DNA from: a bacterium
GTDB lineage: Bacteria > UBA8248
Direction of reading: 5' to 3'
NCBI GenBank assembly: GCA_022825065.1
Contig: JAJDYR010000026.1
Coordinates: 42,097-106,096, forward strand
DNA: 64,000 nucleotides
In this document: positions 53,403 to 62,878 of the stretch, piece by piece
Position numbering within the stretch: position 1 is the stretch's first letter
Layout of the letters: each line of letters begins with the position of its first letter
Notes under the pieces: model-generated
What the model was told of the DNA's origin: nothing
Seen by the model: only the letters and a program-made list of their open reading frames with translations
Database searches by the model: none
Position numbers and translations under genes: made by a program

Positions 53403-54437
53403 TCATCGCGATTCAAATGCGCGCGAAACCGAGCGGCTGCTCCCGTTCCAGCCGTGCATCACGGCCGTCATCGGCCCCGGCACTCCGCCCGCCACGATCA
53501 AGAGCAGTCTCCCGGCCTCTTTGATCGTCGGAACGAACGCATCGTCATCGTCCAGATCGACGGGGAACGGGAAGTCTCTGATGCGGTTCTCCCGGTAATG
53601 ACCCCCCGTCTTGAGTTCGCCCACAGTGCGGCCCGCGATTTCGCATAGCCGCCCGTGAACATCCGCCTTTGAATACCCCCGTTTTGCGCAAATCGCGGCC
53701 TGCTGCGGGCTCATCGCCACCACGAGATCCGTGTTGGCCCAGCAGTTCCAGGAGCCCAGATGCGACATGGCGTCCGCGATGGAGGGGAGCATGCGTTCGG
53801 GGTCGTCGCTCACGTCATCCCACGACATGACGGGGCCTTCCACGTGCACGGCGGTGACGACGTTATCGTCCGGATCGAAACCATTCGTCTGCGCGAGAGA
53901 CTCCCAGGGGCTCTCCGCTTCATTCTCGGCGATGCAGTACGTGAACCGCCCCGGCTGGGAGAACGTGCTCATCGAGGTGATGCCCGGAATTCCGCCGCCG
54001 ATGTTCAGGAGCAAAAGCCTGACGGCGCGCCCGATCGTCGCGTTGGCGCGATTCCCGGGGCCGAAGCAGCCGAGCCCGCCGTGCAGGCCGATTTCCCTTG
54101 CGTAAGGGCCGTTCACAATCAGCAGAGGGGCCGCGCAGGAGAGCGTCGCCTGCACGCCGCCCACGTTGAATTTTTCCTCCAGAATGGCTTCCACGGCCCC
54201 GACGAGAACCGGCATATACGCCGGCTTGCATCCGGCCATGACGGCGTGAGCGGCGATGGCCCGAACGTCCGCCTGCGCCAATAGCGGTGGCACGTCGCCC
54301 AGGACTTCGTCCGGGTCGCGGCTCGTTCCCGCCAGCATGAGGCCCAGGCGCTCCTCCGTCGGGGGGATGACCGGCAGGCCGTCCGACCAGGGTTTCTCGA
54401 AGAAATACTCGAACTCATCCACGGGAGAGGCGCCCAC
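53403..54437 (-). CDS. Conserved ~340-residue protein, tandem paralogue 1 (WSDGLPV family)
   Basis: First of the four paralogues in transcription order. DEFEYFFEKPWSDGLPVIPP, HAVMAGCKPAYMPVLVG, VNGPYAREIGLHGGLGCFGP, RANATIGRAVRLLLLNIGGG and ENEAESPWESL are all present. Start is uncertain: GTG at 54437 follows a GGGA site; TTG at 54458 would overlap the TPR gene; GTG at 54422 would match the short N-termini of the others. The TPR gene's stop is 1 nt upstream, so translational coupling is likely. Confidence 0.75.
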   Translation of the reverse strand: MGASPVDEFEYFFEKPWSDGLPVIPPTEERLGLMLAGTSRDPDEVLGDVPPLLAQADVRAIAAHAVMAGCKPAYMPVLVGAVEAILEEKFNVGGVQATLSCAAPLLIVNGPYAREIGLHGGLGCFGPGNRANATIGRAVRLLLLNIGGGIPGITSMSTFSQPGRFTYCIAENEAESPWESLAQTNGFDPDDNVVTAVHVEGPVMSWDDVSDDPERMLPSIADAMSHLGSWNCWANTDLVVAMSPQQAAICAKRGYSKADVHGRLCEIAGRTVGELKTGGHYRENRIRDFPFPVDLDDDDAFVPTIKEAGRLLLIVAGGVPGPMTAVMHGWNGSSRSVSRAFESR

Positions 54438-54438
54438 C

Positions 54439-54879
54439 CTATTTCCCGCTTTCGTCAATCAGCTTCTTCAGGTCCTCCGCCAACGGGGAACGCAGAAGGA
54501 CCAGCTTTTGGTAATCCCGCATGGCGGCGACCCGGTTTCCCCGCAAGAGATAGGCCATTCCGCGGTATTCGATGGCTTCGGCGTACGTCGGCTTCACGGC
54601 CAGGGCCTTGCTGTATGCGGCAATGGCCTCATCCAGGCGGCCGAGGTGGCGAAGGCTGTAGCCCATCAGGGTATGGGCCCTGAAATCTTCGGGATCCTCG
54701 ACAACCGCGCGGCGGAAATGCAAGAATGCCTTCTCCATGTCTCCGTTGTGAACATGGACGCGGCCCAACTCATACGCGGAGTCCGGCTCCACGACGGGAG
54801 GTTGTTTCGCAGGATCGTATGCGAAGGCGGACAGGGCGGAGCCAAGCAGCAGGGCGAGAACACATACAAGAATCTTCAC
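54439..54879 (-). CDS. Exported TPR-repeat protein
   Basis: A 146-residue protein. A signal peptide (KILVCVLALLLGSALSAFA) is followed by about three tetratricopeptide repeats, with clear units at YELGRVHVHNGDMEKAFLHF, AHTLMGYSLRHLGRLDEAIA and AIEYRGMAYLLRGNRVAAMR. TPRs mediate protein contacts in the periplasm. The GTG at 54879 has GGGAGG upstream; an in-frame start at 55044 would add a non-TPR arginine-rich segment. It leads into the four-paralogue cluster. Confidence 0.82.
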   Translation of the reverse strand: MKILVCVLALLLGSALSAFAYDPAKQPPVVEPDSAYELGRVHVHNGDMEKAFLHFRRAVVEDPEDFRAHTLMGYSLRHLGRLDEAIAAYSKALAVKPTYAEAIEYRGMAYLLRGNRVAAMRDYQKLVLLRSPLAEDLKKLIDESGK

Positions 54880-55061
54880 GTCTGTTTTCCTCCCGGAACA
54901 AGAACCACAGGTCTGGCGGAATGCTCGCCGGATGGTATACGCTCGCCATCGGTCATGCCGTGCAAATATACATGGGCGCCGGGCAGATTGCGAGTCCGCG
55001 CCGCTAGAATGCGTCCGGCGCGCCATCTTCCGTAAACGCCTCAACTACAGGAGTTTATCCC

Positions 55062-55448
55062 ATGCCGATCTACAGAAATCTCGCCGCGCAGAACCAGGGG
55101 AAAGCCGCCGACTACGTGACCGCGGACGCCGCCTGGGTCGACGGCGCCCATACCACCATCGGTTATTTCCGCATGGAGGCGGGGGGCCATTCCAACCCGC
55201 ATTACCACCACGACGAGCAGTTCCTCTATCTCTTGAAGGGCGGGCTGCGGGTGGCCGTGGAGGGGGAGGTGCTCGAAGCAGCACCCGGCGATCTCCTCCA
55301 GTTCCGGCCCGGCGAGGTGCACGAGATCATGGCGCTCGATGAGCCCGTGGAGCTTCTTCTCACGAGGGCTCCGGCCCGGCCGAGTCTCGAGGTGCTCGCC
55401 GTGACGCCCGAGGGAGAGAAGGCCCGCAGCGTCCTGCGCCCCGGCTAG
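55062..55448 (+). CDS. Cupin domain protein
   Basis: A 128-residue single-domain cupin. GGHSNPHYHHDEQFLYLLKG holds the first metal motif (His-x-His, Glu) and FRPGEVHEIMALDE the second. Many such cupins are small metal enzymes or sensors. The ATG at 55062 has AGGAG upstream. It is a single gene, divergent from the TPR gene; a repeat cluster follows. Confidence 0.82.
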   Translation: MPIYRNLAAQNQGKAADYVTADAAWVDGAHTTIGYFRMEAGGHSNPHYHHDEQFLYLLKGGLRVAVEGEVLEAAPGDLLQFRPGEVHEIMALDEPVELLLTRAPARPSLEVLAVTPEGEKARSVLRPG

Positions 55449-55617
55449 CCCGTCGATATCCGAACACCTGTATTATCAATATCTTGCGCGGCGCCGCCCC
55501 GCGCCCGGCGGGTGCGTCGTCATGGCCGCAGGGCCGCCGCAAGGCCACCGCGTCCGGGCGCCCGTCCGGGGGTTTCCGCCCGCCGTTGCCCGGGGCCGCG
55601 CGCATGACCCCCCTGCA

Positions 55618-55862
55618 GTTCCCCGCATTTGCCGTTATCGAACCGCTCGCGGGCCGTGGCAGTATTCCCGTGCGCCGCGGCCCGGCTGCGCCATTTCCCA
55701 GGAATTTAATTTTCATTTATTTATCGAAAAACACCGGGAATTTATCTGAATTTATCGAATTTTATCGAAATTCCATATCCTCGAACGAAGCCGCCCGGCT
55801 TCACCATCATACACGCCTGCGCCCCGGGCAGCGCGACGGCAAATGCGGGCAAATGCGCGCGC
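55618..55862 (-). repeat. Dispersed repeat, copy 2 (inverted relative to 9331-9582)
   Basis: On the minus strand it opens CCCGCATTTGCCGTCG, passes the AT-rich core (TTCGATAAATTCAGATAAAT, TTTTTCGATAAATAAATG) and closes with GATAACGGCAAATGCGGGG. The same order, with many point differences, is found at 9331-9582 on the plus strand. Confidence 0.75.
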
Positions 55863-55890
55863 GGCTTGACCCTTTGCTCTCCCTGACTCG

Positions 55891-55990
55891 AAAAGCAACC
55901 CCCCCTACCCCCCCTTGACAGGGGGGCAAGAAAAAGCAAACCCCGCTCAGCCCGGCGGGGGCGCATCGCCTCTTTATACCCCCCTGACAA
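55891..55990. repeat. Truncated copy of the 56237-56364 element
   Basis: AAAAGCAACCCCCCCTACCC, the TTGACAGGGGGG end and the interior AAAGCAAACCCCGCTCAGCC with GGCGGGG are shared with the full copy. The right terminal repeat is broken off at CCCCCCTGACAAAAGGGG. Confidence 0.75.
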
Positions 55991-56032
55991 AAGGGGCTGT
56001 TGAAAAAGTCCCCTGAGGGAGCGCGTTGAATT

Positions 56033-56204
56033 TCACTCCCCCCTTGAGGGGGAGTCGAAGAGCTGAGGGCGTATGCCCGAAAGCGATTCGGTGGGGGGAC
56101 ATGCCACAGAGTAATCCTCCCCCCACCGATTCAGCCTTCGCACAAAACGCTCGGCTTCTGTCGGGCTTTCCCCTCGGGAAGCCAGACCCTCAAGGGGGGA
56201 GTGA
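56033..56204. repeat. MITE-like element, copy 1 (second copy at 63805-64000)
   Basis: Sixteen-base perfect terminal inverted repeats (TCACTCCCCCCTTGAG at 56033-56048, complement at 56189-56204) flank 140 bp. Inside, GATTCGGTGGGGGG and its near-complement CCCCCCACCGATTC form a second hairpin around ACATGCCACAGAGTAA. The same layout returns at 63805-64000 in the same orientation. Confidence 0.82.
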
Positions 56205-56236
56205 AACGCCCTTCTCCCCGCTCGCCCTCCCTCGTC

Positions 56237-56364
56237 TTAAAGGCAACCCCCCCTACCCCCCCTTGACAGGGGGGTATGAAAAAGCAAACCCCGCTCAGCC
56301 CGGCGGGGACGCATCGCCTTTTCTTGCCCCCCTGTCAAGGGGGGGTAGGGGGGGTTGCTTTTAA
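56237..56364. repeat. MITE-like element with ~38-bp terminal inverted repeats
   Basis: The left arm (56237-56274, TTAAAGGCAACCCCCCCTAC, ending TTGACAGGGGGG) is the near-perfect inverse of the right arm (56327-56364). The 50-bp interior has a GCCCGGCGGGG hairpin. It lies 4 nt after the autotransporter stop and may act as its terminator. Confidence 0.82.
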
Positions 56365-56368
56365 GGCC

Positions 56369-59300
56369 CTACCAGCGCCTCGATCCCTTGAGGAGGAGGC
56401 CGCTCTCGGGGGCGTCTCCACCTGCGTTCTCGCGCAGGTTCGCCTCAAGCGCCAATTCAGTGGCTGCGCCGAGCTTCCAGCGGGCGCCCGCGCGCCATGT
56501 CTCACTGGTATCGGACAGCGCCACGCCCGTGTAGGGCGTCAGCAGCCCGCCCCGGAAGCCGAAGCCGTAGCCCGCCTCGGCGTCCACGCTCGCGCCGGGC
56601 GCGAAGTCGCCTCCCGCGAGGCCCGCCGCCCGCTGCGACCAGATACGCTCCGCACCCCCTGCGGCCGCGCCCCAGGCGGAACCGGCCTTGAGCGAGAACC
56701 CGCGTCCGTCAGTTCCGGGCGCATACTGCACCGAGCCGCTCACGCCCCACTCCTCGTAGTCGTCTTCGGAGTGGGCCATGAGGCCGCGCGCGGCGACTTC
56801 GACCGAGAGGCTACCCGAGGTCCAGCGGAGCGAGCCGCCCGCCTCCAGGCCGCTCCCCGTCTCCGCGTCACCGCCGTCGTAGCGGAGGCCCGCCTCGACC
56901 GAGGCGGCGAGGACGCTGTCCGCCCCCGTCCGGAACTCGCGCGATGCTTCGAGCAGCAGCCTGAGACGGCTCGTCTCGACTTCCGTTTCCACGAGGTTAT
57001 CCGCCGCGTCCGAAGCCGTCGCGGTGGCCATCAGGTCCGCCCGCAGGGCGAGCTCGAAGCCGCCCGCCGCCTGGGCCGGGAGCAGGACGCCCCGCGCCCC
57101 GGCCGCCGCCATGCCCGTCTCGATGTCGGTCTCGATGGAGGACGTCCCCTCGGGTTCGAGCGTCATGTCACCCGCCCCGAAGCCCACGACGCCCCAGAGC
57201 GAGAGGCTCTCGCTCACCCGGTAGCGCGCGTAGGGGTAGACGCCCGTGAGGCTCGATTCGACCTCGCCGCGCATCCCGGCTTCCTCATACGAACCCTCGC
57301 CGGAGCTTCGCGAGAGCGCCACGCCCGCGAGCCAGTGCCCGCGCTCGTAGTCGAAACCCAGCGTCGCCGTCGTCACGTCGCCCTCGAGGGTCAGCCTTCC
57401 ATCCATGCCCTCGAAGCTCGACCGCGCCCCACGGCCCCAGACCGACCAGCGCCCGGACCCGGAAGCGCTCCCGGACCCGTCGTCCGCCGAAGCCATATGA
57501 AACGAGCTCGCGAGGAGGAGGTCCGGCATCGAGAGCTCGCGCGCCGACGCCTCCCCGTCCGCCCCCGTCCGCCCGTTCAGGCCGAACCCGTTCGCGCTTG
57601 TGAGGAGCGGCCCGCCCCCCGTGAGGCGGGGCTCCGGCCCTGTGAACAGGGCGTCACCCCTTGCCTGAAGGGCGTCCGGATCCGCGCTCCAGTCCAGTTC
57701 GTGGCCGCCCAGCGTCATCCGCGTACCGGGTGACCCCCTGAGGCGTTCGCCTATCGCATCGGTCACGTGCTCGGCCGCCGCGCGACCGAACCGCGCGAGC
57801 CAGGCGCGGGGCATGGGGTCCGAGTTCACGATCGTCCCCGTCGCCTCGCCGTCGGCTATGCGCGCGCCCCGCGCATTGGACAATCTCAACGTGAACGTCT
57901 CCTCGCCCTCGTCGATCGCGTCGTCGAGCAGCGCCACGCGCACCGTCTTCACCGTCTCGCCCGCGGCGAAGGTGAGCGTGCCCGACGCCGCGGTGTAGTC
58001 CTCGCCCGCCGTCGCCGTGCCGTCCGCCGTCGCGTAGTCCACCGTCACCGCGTGCGCCGCCGTCGTGAAGGCGCGGCTCAGGGAGACCACGAAATCCACC
58101 GTCGCGCCTGCGCCCTCGTCCGCGCGGGCGTCCGCCACCGAGAGCTCGGGGCGCCAGTCCACCTTGTGACTCGCGTCGTGCGCGAGGCCCGCGTGCGCGA
58201 GCGTTGCGTCCGCCCCCGCCGCCGAGCGGATCGCGCCGCCCTCGAGCGCCAGCGAGTCCGCCACCACCGCGATGCCTTCAGTCGAGAAGTTGGGCTCCAC
58301 CACCGTGTGCGCGAAGACCAGGCTCGACGTGCCCGAGCCGCTCTCGTACGCGGCCCGCTTCTCGCCCCACGGGGCCGGGTCCATGTCGATGCTGATTCCC
58401 GGAGACCCCGTGACCGTGACGGCTGCGTCGAACGTCACCGCCACGCGGATCACGTCGCCGAGGGCGTAGGTGTCGTCCGGACCTGCGTCCGAGGCCACCG
58501 CCACGCCGGTCACTTCCGGCACCGCCCCCACCGGCGTGGGCGCGAGCCCCCAGTCCACCTTGTGCTTCGGGTCGTGGCCGAGGCCGGGGTGGGCGAGGTC
58601 CGCGTCCATCCACGGCGCCGGCGCGTACGACGTGTCCAGCCGGATCGTCCCGCCGTTCGCCTCCAGCGTATCCGCCAGCACCGCGATGCCCTGCGTCGAG
58701 TAGTTGGGCTCCACCACCTCGTAGGCGAACACCAGCTCGCGTGTGCCGCTCCCGCTCGCGTAGGACGCCCACTTCTCGCCCCAGTCCGCCGGGTCCATGT
58801 CGATCGCAAGGCGCGGCGTACCGCCGGACGTGTCCACCGCCACCCGGCCGTCGAACCTGACCGCCACGCGGATCGTCTCGCCGAGCGCGTAGGTGTCGTC
58901 GCTCCCTGCGTTCGAGACCACCGCCACCGACTCGACCCTGGGCGCAGCCCAGTGGGTCAGGAACACGCCCTCCACCGAGGCCGTGAGGCCGTCGGGGTCG
59001 GTGGCCGTCACCGTCACCGCGATCGACACCGGGTCCGGCACCGCCGGGTTCATGGCGCCCCAGTCGGCCTCCGCGTCGGCCCGGAAGAACACCCGCCGCG
59101 CCACCTCGATACGACGCGGGGTCTCCGCCAGCTCCGCCTCGGTCGGGACGTGCAGCACCTCCACCAGCGGCGCCTGGCCGGGGTCGGACAGCGCCACCGT
59201 GTAGATCAGTTCGTCGCCGTCGGGGTCGCTGAACATCCCGTGAAAACCCTTGGTCACCAGCACGCCGCGCGGCGCGTTGCCCTGCGCGACGAAGCCCGCG

Positions 59301-62300
59301 TAGTTGCTCGACCCCTCGTCCACCACCGGGGCCCGGTTGGACGCGACGCGCGTCACGGGCTGCCCGGAGAACTCCTCCGCCTCCTCGCCCTCGAGGTCGC
59401 GCAGTGGGCTCGTGTCCGGCGGGGTGTAGGACACCGTCAGCGTCGCGCCCGGCGGCGCCGGCCGGGCCAGCGTCACCACCACCTCCGCGCCGTTCACGGT
59501 CACCGTGCCCGTGCCCTCGATGTCGCCGCCCGCGTTGCCGCCGGAGGTCGCCTGCGCGCCCGTCCCGAAACCGCCGCCGTTCGCGCCCGCACCGCCGTTG
59601 CCGCCTGCGCCCTCCCCTGGCGCCACCGTCACCTTGAAGCTGCCCCCCGGCGGCGCCGAGCCCTCGTCCAGCGCCTCGTCGAAGGTCACCTTCAGCCGGG
59701 TCCCCGACACCGACGAACTCTGGTGCGACGGACCCGAATCGCCCGAACCGCCGGAGCCAGGAGTCGTCCAGTCCACCTTGTGGGCCGGGTCGTGATCCAG
59801 CCCCGTATGTGAGAGATCCGCCTCCACAACCGGTCCGTAGGAAGAGTAGGCGATGAACTGGCCGCCGTTCCGCTCCACGCCGTTCGCCGGAACCGCGACG
59901 CCGTCCGTGGAGACGTCCGGCCCCGCTACCTCGTAGGCGAAGGTCAGCGTGTCCGTGTTGCTGCCACCCTCGTAGATTGCCCACCTCTCGCCCGAACCCG
60001 AAGCCGCGTCCAGGTCGAGCTTCAGCCGCGGCACCCCGCCGCGCGTATCCACGATCACCGGAACGTAGAAGGTCACCTGCACCCGGATGGTGTCGCCCAG
60101 CCCGTACGTGTCGCCGTCGCCGCCCTGCGGGTCCGAGGCAATCGCCACCGCCTCGACCTTCGGCTGCCAGTTCGTCACCGGCATGCCGGAATAGCTCTCC
60201 ACCGGAATGTCCCAGGGATCGCGGAGTTGATTCCCCGACGGCTTGGCGTAGGACAACTTCAGCCGCTCGCCGGGCGCCACCGCCGAGGCCAGCGTGACAA
60301 CCACGTTCGAGTTGTAGCCGTTGGAGTTCGGTGCCGAGATACGCACCGCACCCGTGCCGGCGATGGTCCTGCTGGCCCCGCCCTCCGACGTCGCCGTCAC
60401 AGTGAAGGCGCTGCCCGGCACCGAATTTCCGGTCACCATCCCTTTGTGTGCTATGAACAGGTCCTTCCCGTTCCGCACGTGCGCGCTGTCGAACACCGGC
60501 GCCGCGTTCGGCGTGAGCACGCTCACCGGCCGATAGAAACTCCCCGCCAGTTCGTCAAGCACCGTGCTCCGCAGCGGGTTCGCGTCCGGCGGGTCGTATC
60601 TCAGGGACACCCGCGCGTGCGAGGGGACCGGCTCGGCCAGGGTCAGCACCGCCGTGGCGCCGACGACCGAGACCCCCGACACCGCAACCCTGCACGACCC
60701 CGCGCAACTCGAATAGCCGCGCCCGGCATTGCCGTGAGTCACCCACACCCGGAACGCGTCGCCCGCCGGCACCGAGTCCTCGTCCAGCGCCCGGTCGAAG
60801 GTGAGCGTCAGCGACGACCAGTTGACCGATGCCCCGGTCGGCTTGAAGAACACCGGCTGCGTGTTGTTCGTCACCGGCATGTCCGAATAGCTCTCCACCG
60901 GGGCGCCCGCGCGGTCTTGGACCTGGTTCGCCGACGGCTTGACGTAGGACACCGTCAGCCGCTCGCCGATCGCCACCGCCGAGGCCAGCGTGACGATCAC
61001 GGTGGAGGTGTAGTCGTCGAACGCCGCCAGGACGCGCACCGTCCCCGTGCCGGCGATGGTCCGGGTACCGCCCTCCGACGTCGCCGTCACCGTGAAGGCG
61101 CTGCCCGGCACCGAATCCCCGGTCACCGCCTCGTTGTGGCTGACCGTCAAGTGATTCCCCGCCACATGCCCGCTGTGGAACACCGGCGCCGTGTTCGGGG
61201 TGAGCACGCTCACGGTCAGGGCGTAGAAGTTCTGCACGAACCCGCCGGGCGCTGCGCTCCGCAGCGGGTTCGCGGCCGGCGCCTCGTACCTCAGCAGCGC
61301 CGTCCAGTGTGAGGGGATCGGCTCGGCCAGGGTCAGCACCACGTCGGAGCCCGATATCGACACCTCCGATACCGCCACCTTGCACGTCCTGTGGTGGCAT
61401 CCCCGCAGGCGGGGCCCGCCGTTGTTCTCGGCCAACACCCGGAACGCGCCGCCCGCCGGCGCCGAGTCCTCGTCCAGCGCCTGGTCGAAGGCAAGCGTCA
61501 GCGACGATCCGCTGACCGTCGCCCCGGTCGGCCCGAAACCCGGCTGCGTGCGGTTCGTCATCGGTTTGTCCGAGTAGCTCTCCACCGGGGCGTTGTCGCG
61601 GTCATGGAGCTGGTTCCCCGACGGCTTGACGTAGGACAGCCTCAGCCGCTCGGCGGCTCCCACCGCCGAGGCCAGCGTGACCCGCACCCGCGAGCTGTAG
61701 CCGTCGGAGCTCGACGTCGAGACGTGAACCGTCCCCGTGCCGGCGATGGTCCGGGCAACGCCCCCCGACGTCGCCGTCAACGCGAAGGCGCTGCCCGGCA
61801 CCGAATTCCCGGTGACCGGCTCGTTGTGCTCGATCCACAGGTACTTCCCGAACGCCACATACGCATTGTAGAGCACAGGCGCCGTGTTCGGCGTCAGCAC
61901 GCTCACCGGTCGCTTGTCGAAGCTCTCCGCCAACCTGTTGCCGAGCTCTGCGCTCTGCAGCGGGTTCGCGGCCGGCGCCTGGTACGTCAGCTGCACTGTC
62001 CAGTGGGAGGCAATAGGCTCGGCCAGGGTCAGCATCACGTCTGAGCCCGAGACCGACACCTCCGACACCGCGACCCAGCACGTCCCATGACATCCCCGCG
62101 GGCCGGGCCCGCTGCCGTTGGTCGCCGATACCCGGAACGCGCCGGCCGCCGGCACCGAGTCCTCGTCCAGCGTCTCGTCGAAGGCGAGCGTCAGCGATGA
62201 TCCGTTCACCGTCGCTCCGGTCGGCAGGACCGGACCGCTGCGGCCGTGGAAGGTCATCTTCAGGGAAGCGCCCGACGCGCTCCACGCATCGTTCCAGCCG

Positions 62301-62878
62301 TTTTTCCACAGGCTCCCGTCACCAATGCTCCAGCCTGACGCCGCGCCCGAATCCTCGGCATTCGAGTTCGTCAGGTCGTAACCGGAATCGCCGTCGCTGC
62401 TGCGGCGGAACAAGACCGCGAAATACGTCGTATTGGCCTTCAAGGCGTAGCGTGGCGTTTCGAACCGGACGGTCCCGGCGGACCCTTGCACACGGGAAAG
62501 CGTGCCGACCGGGCTGCCGTCACCCACGCGCGGCCGATTGCTCGCGTTCGACTGGTAGATGCCCATCAGGCTTGTTTCGGCTAGCGTGGGGGTGTTGGTT
62601 GCCTCTATCTCCACGGCGGTGAGCGTGTAGCCGCCGCTGTTGCCGCCGGTCGTGAACGCCTGGGCGCGGTAGAGACCGACGGCGCTCGTCGCGTCGGTCG
62701 ATTGCCCGGTGTTGCCGACCAGCTTGACCGAGGACTGCGCCCCCGCCGCACCGGCGCAGAGCGCGAGGACGAGCAGGCACGCCGCCGCGGCGAGCATGCG
62801 CCGGGGGCGCCGACGCGGGAATCGCTCCGGAAGGAATCCTGCCACAAACGCGAACGTGAATTTACGGAATGCCCTCAT
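56369..62878 (-). CDS. Giant surface protein: SwmB-like and Calx-beta domains with autotransporter barrel
   Basis: A 2169-residue secreted or outer-membrane protein. An extended signal peptide with RRRPRR and ACLLVLALCAGAAGAQ ends near residue 48. Repeated SwmB-like modules (GATVNGSSLTLAFDETLDED and variants) lie near 215, 450, 685 and 1055; GDTYGLGDTIRVQVTF modules near 905, 1315 and 1455; a cadherin-like FSDPDGDELIYTV near 1200; a Calx-beta domain (DYATADGTATAGEDY) at about 1576-1690. The last ~480 residues, with SVWGRGARSSF and a final RRW, are a beta-barrel of autotransporter type. ATG at 62878 has AAGGAG upstream. GC is far above the neighbours. Confidence 0.85.
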   Translation of the reverse strand: MRAFRKFTFAFVAGFLPERFPRRRPRRMLAAAACLLVLALCAGAAGAQSSVKLVGNTGQSTDATSAVGLYRAQAFTTGGNSGGYTLTAVEIEATNTPTLAETSLMGIYQSNASNRPRVGDGSPVGTLSRVQGSAGTVRFETPRYALKANTTYFAVLFRRSSDGDSGYDLTNSNAEDSGAASGWSIGDGSLWKNGWNDAWSASGASLKMTFHGRSGPVLPTGATVNGSSLTLAFDETLDEDSVPAAGAFRVSATNGSGPGPRGCHGTCWVAVSEVSVSGSDVMLTLAEPIASHWTVQLTYQAPAANPLQSAELGNRLAESFDKRPVSVLTPNTAPVLYNAYVAFGKYLWIEHNEPVTGNSVPGSAFALTATSGGVARTIAGTGTVHVSTSSSDGYSSRVRVTLASAVGAAERLRLSYVKPSGNQLHDRDNAPVESYSDKPMTNRTQPGFGPTGATVSGSSLTLAFDQALDEDSAPAGGAFRVLAENNGGPRLRGCHHRTCKVAVSEVSISGSDVVLTLAEPIPSHWTALLRYEAPAANPLRSAAPGGFVQNFYALTVSVLTPNTAPVFHSGHVAGNHLTVSHNEAVTGDSVPGSAFTVTATSEGGTRTIAGTGTVRVLAAFDDYTSTVIVTLASAVAIGERLTVSYVKPSANQVQDRAGAPVESYSDMPVTNNTQPVFFKPTGASVNWSSLTLTFDRALDEDSVPAGDAFRVWVTHGNAGRGYSSCAGSCRVAVSGVSVVGATAVLTLAEPVPSHARVSLRYDPPDANPLRSTVLDELAGSFYRPVSVLTPNAAPVFDSAHVRNGKDLFIAHKGMVTGNSVPGSAFTVTATSEGGASRTIAGTGAVRISAPNSNGYNSNVVVTLASAVAPGERLKLSYAKPSGNQLRDPWDIPVESYSGMPVTNWQPKVEAVAIASDPQGGDGDTYGLGDTIRVQVTFYVPVIVDTRGGVPRLKLDLDAASGSGERWAIYEGGSNTDTLTFAYEVAGPDVSTDGVAVPANGVERNGGQFIAYSSYGPVVEADLSHTGLDHDPAHKVDWTTPGSGGSGDSGPSHQSSSVSGTRLKVTFDEALDEGSAPPGGSFKVTVAPGEGAGGNGGAGANGGGFGTGAQATSGGNAGGDIEGTGTVTVNGAEVVVTLARPAPPGATLTVSYTPPDTSPLRDLEGEEAEEFSGQPVTRVASNRAPVVDEGSSNYAGFVAQGNAPRGVLVTKGFHGMFSDPDGDELIYTVALSDPGQAPLVEVLHVPTEAELAETPRRIEVARRVFFRADAEADWGAMNPAVPDPVSIAVTVTATDPDGLTASVEGVFLTHWAAPRVESVAVVSNAGSDDTYALGETIRVAVRFDGRVAVDTSGGTPRLAIDMDPADWGEKWASYASGSGTRELVFAYEVVEPNYSTQGIAVLADTLEANGGTIRLDTSYAPAPWMDADLAHPGLGHDPKHKVDWGLAPTPVGAVPEVTGVAVASDAGPDDTYALGDVIRVAVTFDAAVTVTGSPGISIDMDPAPWGEKRAAYESGSGTSSLVFAHTVVEPNFSTEGIAVVADSLALEGGAIRSAAGADATLAHAGLAHDASHKVDWRPELSVADARADEGAGATVDFVVSLSRAFTTAAHAVTVDYATADGTATAGEDYTAASGTLTFAAGETVKTVRVALLDDAIDEGEETFTLRLSNARGARIADGEATGTIVNSDPMPRAWLARFGRAAAEHVTDAIGERLRGSPGTRMTLGGHELDWSADPDALQARGDALFTGPEPRLTGGGPLLTSANGFGLNGRTGADGEASARELSMPDLLLASSFHMASADDGSGSASGSGRWSVWGRGARSSFEGMDGRLTLEGDVTTATLGFDYERGHWLAGVALSRSSGEGSYEEAGMRGEVESSLTGVYPYARYRVSESLSLWGVVGFGAGDMTLEPEGTSSIETDIETGMAAAGARGVLLPAQAAGGFELALRADLMATATASDAADNLVETEVETSRLRLLLEASREFRTGADSVLAASVEAGLRYDGGDAETGSGLEAGGSLRWTSGSLSVEVAARGLMAHSEDDYEEWGVSGSVQYAPGTDGRGFSLKAGSAWGAAAGGAERIWSQRAAGLAGGDFAPGASVDAEAGYGFGFRGGLLTPYTGVALSDTSETWRAGARWKLGAATELALEANLRENAGGDAPESGLLLKGSRRW

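Larger units (their letters stand above)
55449..56368. other. Repeat-rich intergenic region
   Basis: About 920 bp between the cupin and the autotransporter stop. It holds the inverted copy of the 9.3-kb repeat and two further families listed separately, plus a CTGTTGAAAAAG repeat end near 55996. No reading frame here shows a family signature. Confidence 0.65.

Noticed and set aside
56276..61312. Long plus-strand reading frames (up to ~680 codons) opposite the autotransporter gene
   Set aside because: They are rich in Arg, Pro, His and Ala and low in other residues, as expected for the antisense of very GC-rich coding sequence. The minus-strand frame has clear domains and a signal peptide.
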